In this document: in pieces, positions 1 through 6,567 of the stretch
How the letters are laid out: every line of letters begins with the position of its first letter
Numbering within the stretch: the stretch's first letter is position 1
Notes under the pieces: generated by a model
Told to the model about the DNA's origin: nothing
Database searches by the model: none
What the model saw: only the letters and a program-made list of their open reading frames with translations
From: RGIG9060 sp036307825
Lineage (GTDB): Bacteria > Spirochaetota > Spirochaetia > Treponematales > Treponemataceae
Length of the DNA stretch: 64,000 nt
Reading direction: 5' to 3'
NCBI GenBank assembly: GCA_036307825.1
Contig: JAXJWW010000042.1
Location: 1 to 64,000, forward strand
Translations under genes and position numbers: made by a program

Positions 1-860
1 TTATTATTGTGGTATATAAATTTGTCATATTTTGTGTGTCATATTTAAATAAAGTTTTGTCATATTTTGTGTCATCTAATTTGGCAATAAAATGCAATCC
101 TGAATCTTCACCATAAATTTTTATGTCAGGTATTTTGTCATATAATGCTTTAATTAGGACATTTCTGCGTTGTTCATAAATCTTTCTTGTACGGTTAATA
201 TGACGCTCAAAATGTTTGTCATATATAAATTTATTTAAGACATACTGTTCAATTCTTGACACCGTATTTGAATAATATGACATTTCTTGTTCAAAAATGT
301 CCAGTAAACGATTTGGCAAAACTAAATAACTAACTCTCATAGAAGGACTTAAGGAACGAGAAAAGGTTCCAAGATATAAAACACAATCCCTAGTGTCAAA
401 ACCTTGTAATGCAGGAATTGGATTCCCCTGGTAGCGGTAGTCACTATCATAATCATCTTCTATTATAAAGCGACAATTTGTCATATTTTTATTGTCATAT
501 TTTTTCTGTGAACAAACAATTTCTTTGTCATATTTACTGTCATAATTTTTTGTATTTTTGTTGTCATATTTTGTGTCATATTTAAATTCAGAAAGTTGAC
601 CTTCATACGCCCAAGACAAAAGTTCACTTCGTCTGGAAATTGGCATTGTAATTCCCATTGGATATTGATGAGCTGGAGTACAATAAACGCAATCAATCTC
701 ACTTGCTTTTATTTGCTCAACTGAAATTCCACTTTCATCAAGATTTATTTTTTTTACGATTGCACCATTGTCACAAATTATTGATTGCGTTTTTTCGTAT
801 CCGGGATTTTCAACTGCAAAAACTAATTTTGATTTTTCACTTTGTGTGTCATATTTATTT
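1..860 (+). repeat. Cluster of TGTCATAT words inside the MocR-type gene
   Basis: The octamer TGTCATAT occurs exactly at 23, 37, 58, 136, 217, 479, 493, 526, 562, 574 and 847, always on the + strand. Near-matches lie at 70 and 538. Spacing is irregular (12, 14, 21 bases and more), so this is neither a tandem satellite nor a CRISPR. On the coding strand the word is read in two frames, as KYD and as NMT, within one gene. Three more exact copies sit in the WYL regulator near 30.6-31.0 kb. Confidence 0.85.
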
Positions 861-1486
861 TCGTTTTGCAAAAATGATGACTTATATTTTTCAATTATTT
901 TTACAGCAAGAGAAAGTAAATATTCTGTTCCTGCACCAATTACAATTTGATTGTACGAACATCTTACCCCTCGAGATTCAAAAAGATGAAGTGCTAAAGT
1001 TTTTCTAAAATCAACATCACCAAAGTTATCACCACGACATAGAAAATTTTTTGAGTTATCTCCACTAACTGCTTGCCGATACAAATTTTTTAACACACTA
1101 GATGGGAACATTCCTTCGTCAACTCTACTTGAAGAAACATCTATAAAATCTGATTTATCAAAATTTTTACTTCTTGAATTTTTTTCTAAATCTGAAATTT
1201 TGTTTTCATCAATTTTTTTATCTTCACTAAATTTAAAAATCTCTTGAACTTTTGTAACTACAAATCCACTTTTTGCAACTGATACAACATAGCCTTCTGC
1301 ACAAAGTTGTTGATATGCTGACTCAACTGTATTTTTACTAACTCCTAACTTTTTTGTTAACTCTCTAACTGAAGGAAGTTTTGTATTTTCTTTTAAAATA
1401 CCAAGACGAATTTCTTTTGCAAAATATTCGTAAATTTGTTTATAAAGAGGAACTTTTGAATTTTTTGAAAAATCTAAAATCAACAT
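1..1486 (-). CDS. MocR/PdxR-type GntR regulator with aminotransferase-like domain, partial (runs off left edge)
   Basis: The open frame reads without a stop from an ATG at 1486 to the window edge, giving about 495 residues. The N-terminus (residues 1-75) is a GntR winged helix with LPSVRELTKKLGVSKNTVE. The rest follows a fold-type I aminotransferase, with GAGTEYLL, VENPGYEKT, CTPAHQYPMG and IIEDDYDSDYRY. In the family the PLP lysine sits in a GTFSK motif; here the sequence is GTFSRSLSPS, so that lysine appears to be Arg and PLP binding is doubtful. Loops near residues 208-214, 300-338 and 470-490 carry insertions rich in KYD and NMT, encoded by repeated ATATGACA words. The start overlaps the stop of the upstream HAD gene by 7 bases, which suggests coupling. 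It is either a diverged regulator or a gene drifting toward loss. The 3' end is not visible. Confidence 0.8.
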   Translation of the reverse strand, partial: MLILDFSKNSKVPLYKQIYEYFAKEIRLGILKENTKLPSVRELTKKLGVSKNTVESAYQQLCAEGYVVSVAKSGFVVTKVQEIFKFSEDKKIDENKISDLEKNSRSKNFDKSDFIDVSSSRVDEGMFPSSVLKNLYRQAVSGDNSKNFLCRGDNFGDVDFRKTLALHLFESRGVRCSYNQIVIGAGTEYLLSLAVKIIEKYKSSFLQNENKYDTQSEKSKLVFAVENPGYEKTQSIICDNGAIVKKINLDESGISVEQIKASEIDCVYCTPAHQYPMGITMPISRRSELLSWAYEGQLSEFKYDTKYDNKNTKNYDSKYDKEIVCSQKKYDNKNMTNCRFIIEDDYDSDYRYQGNPIPALQGFDTRDCVLYLGTFSRSLSPSMRVSYLVLPNRLLDIFEQEMSYYSNTVSRIEQYVLNKFIYDKHFERHINRTRKIYEQRRNVLIKALYDKIPDIKIYGEDSGLHFIAKLDDTKYDKTLFKYDTQNMTNLYTTII

Positions 1487-2238
1487 AAAATTGAATTTAA
1501 TTCTCCCACATAGTCTAAATAATAATCAGGGATAAATTTTTCTTTTTCGCCTTTTACAATTTTTCCGTAACCACCAAGAATCCCACAAGTAAGACATCCT
1601 AAATTTTTTCCTGCTCGTATATCGTAGTAAGAATCACCAACCATTAAAATTTCAGTTAAAGAAATTTTTTCTTTACATTTTTTTTTCATCAATTCAACTG
1701 CTAAAGCCAATCCATCTGGAGCAGGTTTTGTTTTGCCAGTATCCTCAGGACCAATAATGCAATCAAAATATGAATCAATTTGAAATAATGACAAAATTTT
1801 TTTTGAAAGAATTGCTGGTTTATTTGAAACAACGCTTAATCGAATATTTTTATTTTTACAAAATTCTAAAACAGATTTTACATTAGGATAAAGTTCTGTA
1901 TTTTCAACTGAATGTTCTTTATAGTAAGAAATATACCATTTTAACATTTCTTCTACTTTTTCAGGATTGATAGGAAAGTTTTCTGGAAGATTATGAATTT
2001 CCATTCGCTTATTATCTTTTGAAACAACTTCAGTAATTTCTTCTGGGTTTGTATAACCTAAAGATGTTGCAAGGGAACGAACTAACAAAACTCTGGCTCC
2101 ATTTCCAATAAAAGTTGGTATTAAATCAAAACTTATTGTAGAAAATCCAAAATGTTCTAAAGTTTTATTTATACTTACGGCCATGTCAGGTGCAGAATTT
2201 ATTAAAACTCCGTCTAAATCAAAAATAATTCCTTTCAT
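1480..2238 (-). CDS. HAD-family phosphatase, phosphoglycolate phosphatase-like
   Basis: This 252-aa protein is a HAD superfamily hydrolase. Motif I with the nucleophile and acid/base Asp is FDLDGVL near the N-terminus, motif II is VVSNKP around residue 140, motif III is the Lys in GKTKPAPDG, and motif IV is MVGDSYYDIRAG around residue 205. A helical cap lies between motifs I and II, as in Gph and related C1-cap phosphatases. The substrate cannot be read from sequence; phosphoglycolate or another small phosphate ester is typical. The gene is first in a two-gene unit: its TGA overlaps the ATG of the MocR-type gene. Confidence 0.85.
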   Translation of the reverse strand: MKGIIFDLDGVLINSAPDMAVSINKTLEHFGFSTISFDLIPTFIGNGARVLLVRSLATSLGYTNPEEITEVVSKDNKRMEIHNLPENFPINPEKVEEMLKWYISYYKEHSVENTELYPNVKSVLEFCKNKNIRLSVVSNKPAILSKKILSLFQIDSYFDCIIGPEDTGKTKPAPDGLALAVELMKKKCKEKISLTEILMVGDSYYDIRAGKNLGCLTCGILGGYGKIVKGEKEKFIPDYYLDYVGELNSILC

Positions 2239-2369
2239 ATCAATTTACTATCTCATTTTTTAGAATACTTGTAAAGGCAAGTAAAATATTCTATAATATG
2301 AATATATTTGTTATAATTCGAATGTATTTTACAAATATGTTACATAAAAATATTTAATTTGGAGAATTT

Positions 2370-3224
2370 ATGGAAAAATTAAAGATTTTGCTTCCTAAAG
2401 GACGAATTTACGATAATGTAGTTGAACTTTTTAATGGAGCTGGAATTAGCATCAAATTGCCAGAGCGCGCTTATCGTCCTACTGTAAATCAAGATGATTT
2501 AGAAGCTAAAGTTATGAAACCTCAAAATATCGGAAAATTATTGGAACTTGGAGCCCACGATGTAGGTTTTACAGGTCGTGACTGGATTGAAGAAACAAGT
2601 GCCGATGTTGAAGAAATCATGGATTTAGGTTTTGACAAAGTACGAATTGTTGCAGCAGTTCCAAATGCTATTGATGATAATCAATTAAAGTCAAAACGAG
2701 TTATCGTTGCAACTGAATACGAAAACATTTCTAAACGTTGGTTAGATTCAGAAAAAATTGATTCACTTGTTGTTAGAACTTACGGTGCAACTGAAGTTTT
2801 CCCACCAGATGATGCAGATATGATTATCGACAACACAGCAACTGGAAGAACTTTGGTAGAAAACGGATTGAGAATTGTTGATACAATCATGACAAGTTCA
2901 ACAAGAATGTTTGCATCAAAAGAAGCAATGAAAGATCCAGAAAAGAAAAAGAAAATTCTTGAACTCAAAATGCTTTTTGAAGCAGTTTTAGATGCTCGTG
3001 ATAGAGTTATGTTAGAAATGAATGTTTCTAAAGAAAACTTTGATGCTTTGGTAAAAGGACTTCCTTCTATGAAAAGCCCTACAGTTTCACCTCTCCATGG
3101 TGATGACGGTTTTGCTATTAAAATTGCTGTTAAGAAAAGCGAAGTTCCAAATCTTTTGCCAAAACTAAAAGAACTTGGTGCTACAGATATTCTTGAATAT
3201 CAGCTAAGAAAAGTAATGAACTAA
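2370..3224 (+). CDS. hisG: ATP phosphoribosyltransferase (long form)
   Basis: HisG catalyses the first step of histidine synthesis, joining ATP and PRPP. The N-terminus (LKILLPKGRIYDNV) and the TGRDWIEE, ADMIIDNTATGRTL and TSSTRM segments are typical. At 284 aa this is the long form, with a C-terminal ACT-like regulatory domain (HGDDGFAIKIAVKKSEVPNLLPKLKELGA) and no need for HisZ. A GGAG ribosome site precedes the ATG. No other his gene lies nearby, and a terminator follows directly, so hisG is transcribed alone. Long-form HisG is usually feedback-inhibited by histidine through the C-terminal domain. Confidence 0.95.
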   Translation: MEKLKILLPKGRIYDNVVELFNGAGISIKLPERAYRPTVNQDDLEAKVMKPQNIGKLLELGAHDVGFTGRDWIEETSADVEEIMDLGFDKVRIVAAVPNAIDDNQLKSKRVIVATEYENISKRWLDSEKIDSLVVRTYGATEVFPPDDADMIIDNTATGRTLVENGLRIVDTIMTSSTRMFASKEAMKDPEKKKKILELKMLFEAVLDARDRVMLEMNVSKENFDALVKGLPSMKSPTVSPLHGDDGFAIKIAVKKSEVPNLLPKLKELGATDILEYQLRKVMN

Positions 3225-3255
3225 TTTATTGATAAAATAAATTTTCTATACAACG

Positions 3256-3312
3256 AAAGACCAATTTTAAGTTAAATTGTGATAATTTGCTTAAAGTTTG
3301 GTCTTTTTTTTT
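3256..3312 (+). terminator. Intrinsic terminator after hisG
   Basis: AAAGACCAA at 3256-3264 pairs with TTGGTCTTT at 3298-3306 and is followed by a T run. It separates hisG from the tRNA gene. Confidence 0.75.
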
Positions 3313-3369
3313 GACAAAGAATTAAACTACTTGATTTTTTATTTCAAATGTGATAATGTTTAAAAACAA

Positions 3370-3452
3370 GCCGGCGTGGTGGAATGGTAGACACGTTAGA
3401 CTCAAAATCTAATGCGGGTGACTGCGTAAGAGTTCAAGTCTCTTCGCCGGCA
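3370..3452 (+). tRNA. tRNA-Leu (CAA)
   Basis: The acceptor arm GCCGGCG (3370-3376) pairs with CGCCGGC (3445-3451), with discriminator A at 3452. The anticodon arm is TTAGA-CTCAAAA-TCTAA, giving anticodon CAA, which reads UUG. The TTCAAGTC T-loop and a long variable arm (GCGGGTGACTGC region) mark a class II tRNA, as expected for Leu. CCA is not encoded. Confidence 0.95.
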
Positions 3453-3455
3453 ACA

Positions 3456-3509
3456 AAAAAGACCTAATCAAGATTGCTTTTCAAAGTTGTTTTGATTAGG
3501 TCTTTTTTT
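3456..3509 (+). terminator. Strong intrinsic terminator after tRNA-Leu
   Basis: The arms AAAAAGACCTAATCAA (3456-3471) and TTGATTAGGTCTTTTT (from 3492) form a 16-bp perfect stem with a 20-base loop and a T run. Because it is flanked by A and T runs it may work in both directions and also end the convergent 4Fe-4S gene. Confidence 0.85.
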
Positions 3510-3550
3510 ATTTTCTGAATAAAGTCCATTTATCACAATTGTGTTAAATT

Positions 3551-4441
3551 TTATTTTATGGCACCAAAGTTACATTTTGATTTACATTCGCCACAGCGGA
3601 TACATTCCCTATCGTTAATTTTCAAAGTATCCATTTTGCAAAAATTTACACAAGCGTTACAATTTGTACATTTTGTGCTATCCACTTTTATTCCAAAGAC
3701 AGCTTTTTTATTAAAAAATGAATAAATTGCTCCCAAAGGACAAAAAAATCTACAAAAAGGCCGAAACATAAAAACTGACCACAAAATAAATATTATGGCT
3801 AAAATCGTTTTCCAAGAAAATAAAAATCCTATGGCACTACGCAAACTTTCATTAAAAATTACTAAGGGCCAACCTGCAAAAATTGTTCCTTCTGGACAAA
3901 GCCATTTACAAAAGAAAGGAGATGCAAATCCATCTTTGAAATAAAATGCTAAAGGAAGTGCAATACACATTACAGCCAATATCACATATTTTAAAAGTGA
4001 TAATTTTCGAGTAATTGGGCGTAATTTTTTTGTGTGATAAATTTTTGGTGTTGGAATTTTAAAAAGTAATTCTTGAAATAATCCAAAGGGACACAAAAAA
4101 GAACAAATTAATCGACCAAACAAGGTTCCAATCAGTAAGAAAAATCCTGTAATAAAAAAAGGGAATTTTCCACTGGCTAAAGTATTTTGTAGTGCTCCCA
4201 AAGGACAAGAAGAAACTGCTCCCGGGCATGAATAACAATTTAGTCCTGGAACACAGACTTTTTTTAAGCCAGTTTGAGAAATTGTGCCATTAAACCAATG
4301 ATTTACATCTGCATTGTAAATTAAAGCAGAAATTAGTTGGATAAGCCGTCTTTTTAGCGTAGAATTTTTTTGAGAAGAAGATTTTTGATTTTCAAATTTT
4401 TCATTTTCTGGTTGAGTGGATTCTGATTGCAAATTAGCCAA
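3551..4441 (-). CDS. 4Fe-4S membrane polyferredoxin, NapH/YccM-like
   Basis: This 296-aa membrane iron-sulfur protein has several hydrophobic segments, a conserved CSFLCPFGLFQE loop and its repeat CRFFCPLGAIYSF. Two C-terminal ferredoxin motifs follow: CTNCNACVNFC and CIRCGECKSKC. Proteins of this type pass electrons across or along the membrane to periplasmic redox partners. The only start that fits is a TTG at 4441, which overlaps the stop of the upstream micro-protein gene and implies translational coupling. Upstream genes encode a CxxC membrane micro-protein and a TlpA-like thioredoxin, which suggests one redox relay. The substrate is unknown. Confidence 0.85.
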   Translation of the reverse strand: MANLQSESTQPENEKFENQKSSSQKNSTLKRRLIQLISALIYNADVNHWFNGTISQTGLKKVCVPGLNCYSCPGAVSSCPLGALQNTLASGKFPFFITGFFLLIGTLFGRLICSFLCPFGLFQELLFKIPTPKIYHTKKLRPITRKLSLLKYVILAVMCIALPLAFYFKDGFASPFFCKWLCPEGTIFAGWPLVIFNESLRSAIGFLFSWKTILAIIFILWSVFMFRPFCRFFCPLGAIYSFFNKKAVFGIKVDSTKCTNCNACVNFCKMDTLKINDRECIRCGECKSKCNFGAIK

Positions 4442-4595
4442 TTCCGATACACTCCATGCATATAAAAATTGCTTTTCGGTAAATATCTATTGGATTACCT
4501 AGAAATATTCCTGTAAGCAAAAAAATTACACCTAACGAAAGCAAAATCCACTGAGAAAGTTTTATATTTTTAAGAAAATTATTTTTCTGTTTCAT
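4434..4595 (-). CDS. CD1871A-like CxxC micro-protein (53 aa)
   Basis: A 53-aa gene fills the gap between the TlpA and polyferredoxin genes. It begins with ATG two bases after the TlpA stop and ends inside the start of the next gene. The product has a short basic N-terminus, one hydrophobic helix (WILLSLGVIFLLTGIFLG) and the C-terminal tail ICMECIGIG with a CxxC pair. This matches my memory of the CD1871A family of CXXC micro-proteins, found next to 4Fe-4S and redoxin genes. A role as a small electron carrier or assembly partner is inference. Confidence 0.85.
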   Translation of the reverse strand: MKQKNNFLKNIKLSQWILLSLGVIFLLTGIFLGNPIDIYRKAIFICMECIGIG

Positions 4596-4597
4596 GC

Positions 4598-5116
4598 TTA
4601 CATATAATCAGCAACAAAATTTTCTAATTGTTTTTGATTCATCATTCCAACCTGAATTTTTAAGATTTTACCTTCTGGCGAAATTAAAATCGAAGTTGGG
4701 ACTCCCTGAATACCGTACTTCATTGCAACTAAACCTGGCTCATCAAGTGCAGAAGGAAAAGTATATCCGTTTTTTTGCATAAAGGAAGTAAGTGCTTTTT
4801 GACTATCCGAAATACAAACTGCCAAAAATTCCATCTTGGCTTTATCACCTTGACTTGCTAACTTTTTAGCCAAACTTTCCATGTGTGGGAGTTCCACCTT
4901 ACATGGCGGACACCAAGTTGCCCAAAAGTGCAAAAACAAAACTTTTCCTTTGTAAGAATTAAGCGTTACAGTTTTGTCGCTAGCTTTTCCATCCTGCTGA
5001 AGTTGCAAAGAAAAATCTGGTGCATTTGAACCAACTTTAAGTGATTGTGAGAAAACTGGAAGTGAAAGAAGTAAAACGAGAAATGAAAGTAAAATTAGTT
5101 TATGTGTTTTTTTCAT
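4598..5116 (-). CDS. TlpA-like thioredoxin-fold protein, exported
   Basis: This protein has a signal peptide (MKKTHKLILLSFLVLLLSLP), a redoxin domain with HFWATWCPPCKVELPH as active site (WCPPC), and the cis-Pro segment GVPTSILISPEG. It probably acts outside the inner membrane, reducing disulfides or serving a small redox chain. The start at 5116 is preferred over an upstream in-frame start because a GGAGG lies 11 bases ahead and the signal peptide begins there, giving 172 aa. It heads a tight three-gene unit with the CxxC micro-protein and the polyferredoxin. Confidence 0.85.
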   Translation of the reverse strand: MKKTHKLILLSFLVLLLSLPVFSQSLKVGSNAPDFSLQLQQDGKASDKTVTLNSYKGKVLFLHFWATWCPPCKVELPHMESLAKKLASQGDKAKMEFLAVCISDSQKALTSFMQKNGYTFPSALDEPGLVAMKYGIQGVPTSILISPEGKILKIQVGMMNQKQLENFVADYM

Positions 5117-5144
5117 TTGTTGAGTGTCCTCCGTAAATTTAAAA

Positions 5145-5426
5145 TTAAGCAAATTCTTTCAAAGGGTCTTCAATATTTATTCCCTTTTCATAAATCGTGA
5201 TAGGGTCTATATCTAAACAATTATAGGGATCATATTTTCCGTCCAAAGTCCATGCAAGAGTCCGATTGAGTACGGTACAATTATTCTTGTAAAAATCTTT
5301 ATCCTCCAAGACAGAAAAAACACCTTTCCCTACCAAATGCGAAACATTGTATTTTTTTATATTACCGTCTACAAAATAAACTGCAACATCATAATTTTCC
5401 ATTGGATAAACTTGTACAACTTCCAT
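5145..5426 (-). CDS. DUF2442 family protein
   Basis: A 93-aa protein with the DUF2442 look: a VYFVDGNIKKYNVSHLV strand-rich N-terminal half and LAWTLDGKYDPYNCLDIDPITIYE near the end, which is the usual family signature region. It lies 11 bases after a DUF4160 gene. These two families are often adjacent, and the pair has been suspected to be toxin-antitoxin-like, but no activity can be read from sequence. The gene ends 28 bases before the TlpA start, so it may share that transcript. Confidence 0.75.
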   Translation of the reverse strand: MEVVQVYPMENYDVAVYFVDGNIKKYNVSHLVGKGVFSVLEDKDFYKNNCTVLNRTLAWTLDGKYDPYNCLDIDPITIYEKGINIEDPLKEFA

Positions 5427-5437
5427 ACAATCTCCTA

Positions 5438-5698
5438 TTAATGTAAAGGATCTATCTTTGCTGGCATCTTATTATTTTTTGCAAGTTCCCAACAAGATAA
5501 TAATTCTTCATGATGAATTTCAGCCCATGCAAGAATAAGTTTTAATTTATTAGAAGGGAATACACCTTTGATAACATTATTAGAATTTATATCCACAAGA
5601 ATTTCAATACCATTATATTCTGCATGAAAATGTGGAGGAAAATGGTCATCCCAATAAATATAAATTTTAATTCCAAAAAATTCGCTTAATAGTGGCAT
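5438..5698 (-). CDS. DUF4160 family protein
   Basis: An 86-aa protein with the DUF4160 hallmark of an early 'FFGIKIYIYWDDHFPPHFHAEY' type segment, in which the HFPPHFHAEY block is diagnostic. A later helical region follows (ILAWAEIHHEELLSCWELAKNN). The conserved His-rich block could bind a metal, which is inference. It is followed after 11 bases by a DUF2442 gene, the common partner. The function is unknown. Confidence 0.8.
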   Translation of the reverse strand: MPLLSEFFGIKIYIYWDDHFPPHFHAEYNGIEILVDINSNNVIKGVFPSNKLKLILAWAEIHHEELLSCWELAKNNKMPAKIDPLH

Positions 5699-5756
5699 AC
5701 TGTTATTATAACTCGAATTTTTGGAAAAAGCAAAGTGTGGAAGGAAAGTTAAAAAT

Positions 5757-5788
5757 AAAAAAGGTTATCTTTATGACAACCTTTTTTA
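5757..5788 (-). terminator. Terminator after the Cys-rich lipoprotein gene
   Basis: AAAAAAGGTT and AACCTTTTTT arms enclose a short loop, with T runs on either strand. It lies just past the stop of the minus-strand lipoprotein gene. Confidence 0.6.
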
Positions 5789-5802
5789 TATTAATATTTA
5801 TT

Positions 5803-6009
5803 TTACCATTTACCATCGCCACTACACATTCTACAAATGCCTGATCCATAACAAACTGAACATTTATACATCTGTCCATAACTTCCATACGCAACACATG
5901 CTTGACATTCTCCAGTTCCAAAACAGTTAGGACAAGTTTTAGCACAACCAACAAACACAAAAGCACTTGCAACCAACAATACCAATAAAATAGCAATTAG
6001 TTTTTTCAT
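5803..6009 (-). CDS. Small Cys-rich lipoprotein with DnaJ-type zinc-finger repeats
   Basis: The product of about 68 aa starts with the lipoprotein signal MKKLIAILLVLLVASAFVFV and lipobox VGC. The mature part has three CxxC-type knuckles: CPNCFGTGECQAC, CSVCYGSGICRMC and the paired glycines. This CxxCxGxG spacing is that of the DnaJ central zinc domain, so the protein may bind zinc and unfolded or thiol-bearing partners at the cell surface. An upstream in-frame start at 6039 is less likely because the signal peptide and an AAGG site fit the ATG at 6009. No specific function is recognised. Confidence 0.75.
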   Translation of the reverse strand: MKKLIAILLVLLVASAFVFVGCAKTCPNCFGTGECQACVAYGSYGQMYKCSVCYGSGICRMCSGDGKW

Positions 6010-6050
6010 AAAAACCTTCCTTTCGTAGATTAGAGTCATTGCAGACTTCG

Positions 6051-6099
6051 TAAAATGTACTTATCAACTATACTATATATAGTCGTTAAGTACATTTTA
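6051..6099. promoter_or_regulatory. Inverted repeat in the divergent promoter region of the lipoprotein and XRE genes
   Basis: TAAAATGTACTTA (6051-6063) and TAAGTACATTTTA (6087-6099) are perfect 13-bp inverted arms. An inner TATA-rich dyad lies between them (about 6067-6083). A second dyad, CATTAAAC ... GTTTAATG, follows at about 6101-6131. The layout suits operators of the adjacent XRE regulator, which reads away to the right. Binding is inferred. Confidence 0.55.
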
Positions 6100-6171
6100 T
6101 CATTAAACTACAAACTTATCAAGGTTTAATGACTATAAAAAATTAGTAATATTAAGAGTATCATATAGTCT

Positions 6172-6510
6172 ATGGGTACAAGAGAAATTTTTAGAGAAAA
6201 TTTAAAATTTTACAGAAAAAAGGCTGGTTTTACTCAAGAAGAATTATCCGAAAAAATCGGTTATGGATATACTTACATTACAGAAATTGAAAGTCGACAC
6301 AAATTTCCAAAGCCTGAAACAATAGACTTAATTGCAGAAACTCTAAAAATTGAACCTAGTAAACTTTTCGAACAAGAACATAAAGAAAATAACATCCCCG
6401 TACTTAACAAAAGCGAACTTATCACAGATTTATCAGAGGAAATTTACAAAAGACTTTGCCAAGACCTACATACACGAATTACTGAAGAAGTTTCAAAAAT
6501 TCTAGTTTAA
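6172..6510 (+). CDS. XRE-family helix-turn-helix regulator
   Basis: A 112-aa protein with an N-terminal HTH_3 domain: LKFYRKKAGFTQEELSEKIGYGYTYITEIES, then KFPKPETIDLIAETLKIEPSKLF. A short C-terminal tail (LSEEIYKRLCQDLHTRITEEVSKIL) is helical and may dimerise. The gene follows a promoter region with two dyads and is divergent from the Cys-rich lipoprotein gene. It precedes an unknown 557-aa gene by 57 bases. The target is unknown; autoregulation is likely. Confidence 0.85.
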   Translation: MGTREIFRENLKFYRKKAGFTQEELSEKIGYGYTYITEIESRHKFPKPETIDLIAETLKIEPSKLFEQEHKENNIPVLNKSELITDLSEEIYKRLCQDLHTRITEEVSKILV

Positions 6511-6567
6511 GTATTTCACTATAAAAACTATTTGCTATTTATCTATTCAAGTGATAAAATATAAGTT

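Noticed and set aside
1..860. CRISPR array made of the TGTCATAT repeats
   Set aside because: The repeat is only 8-10 bases, spacing is irregular (12, 14, 21 and more) and the whole stretch is an open reading frame.
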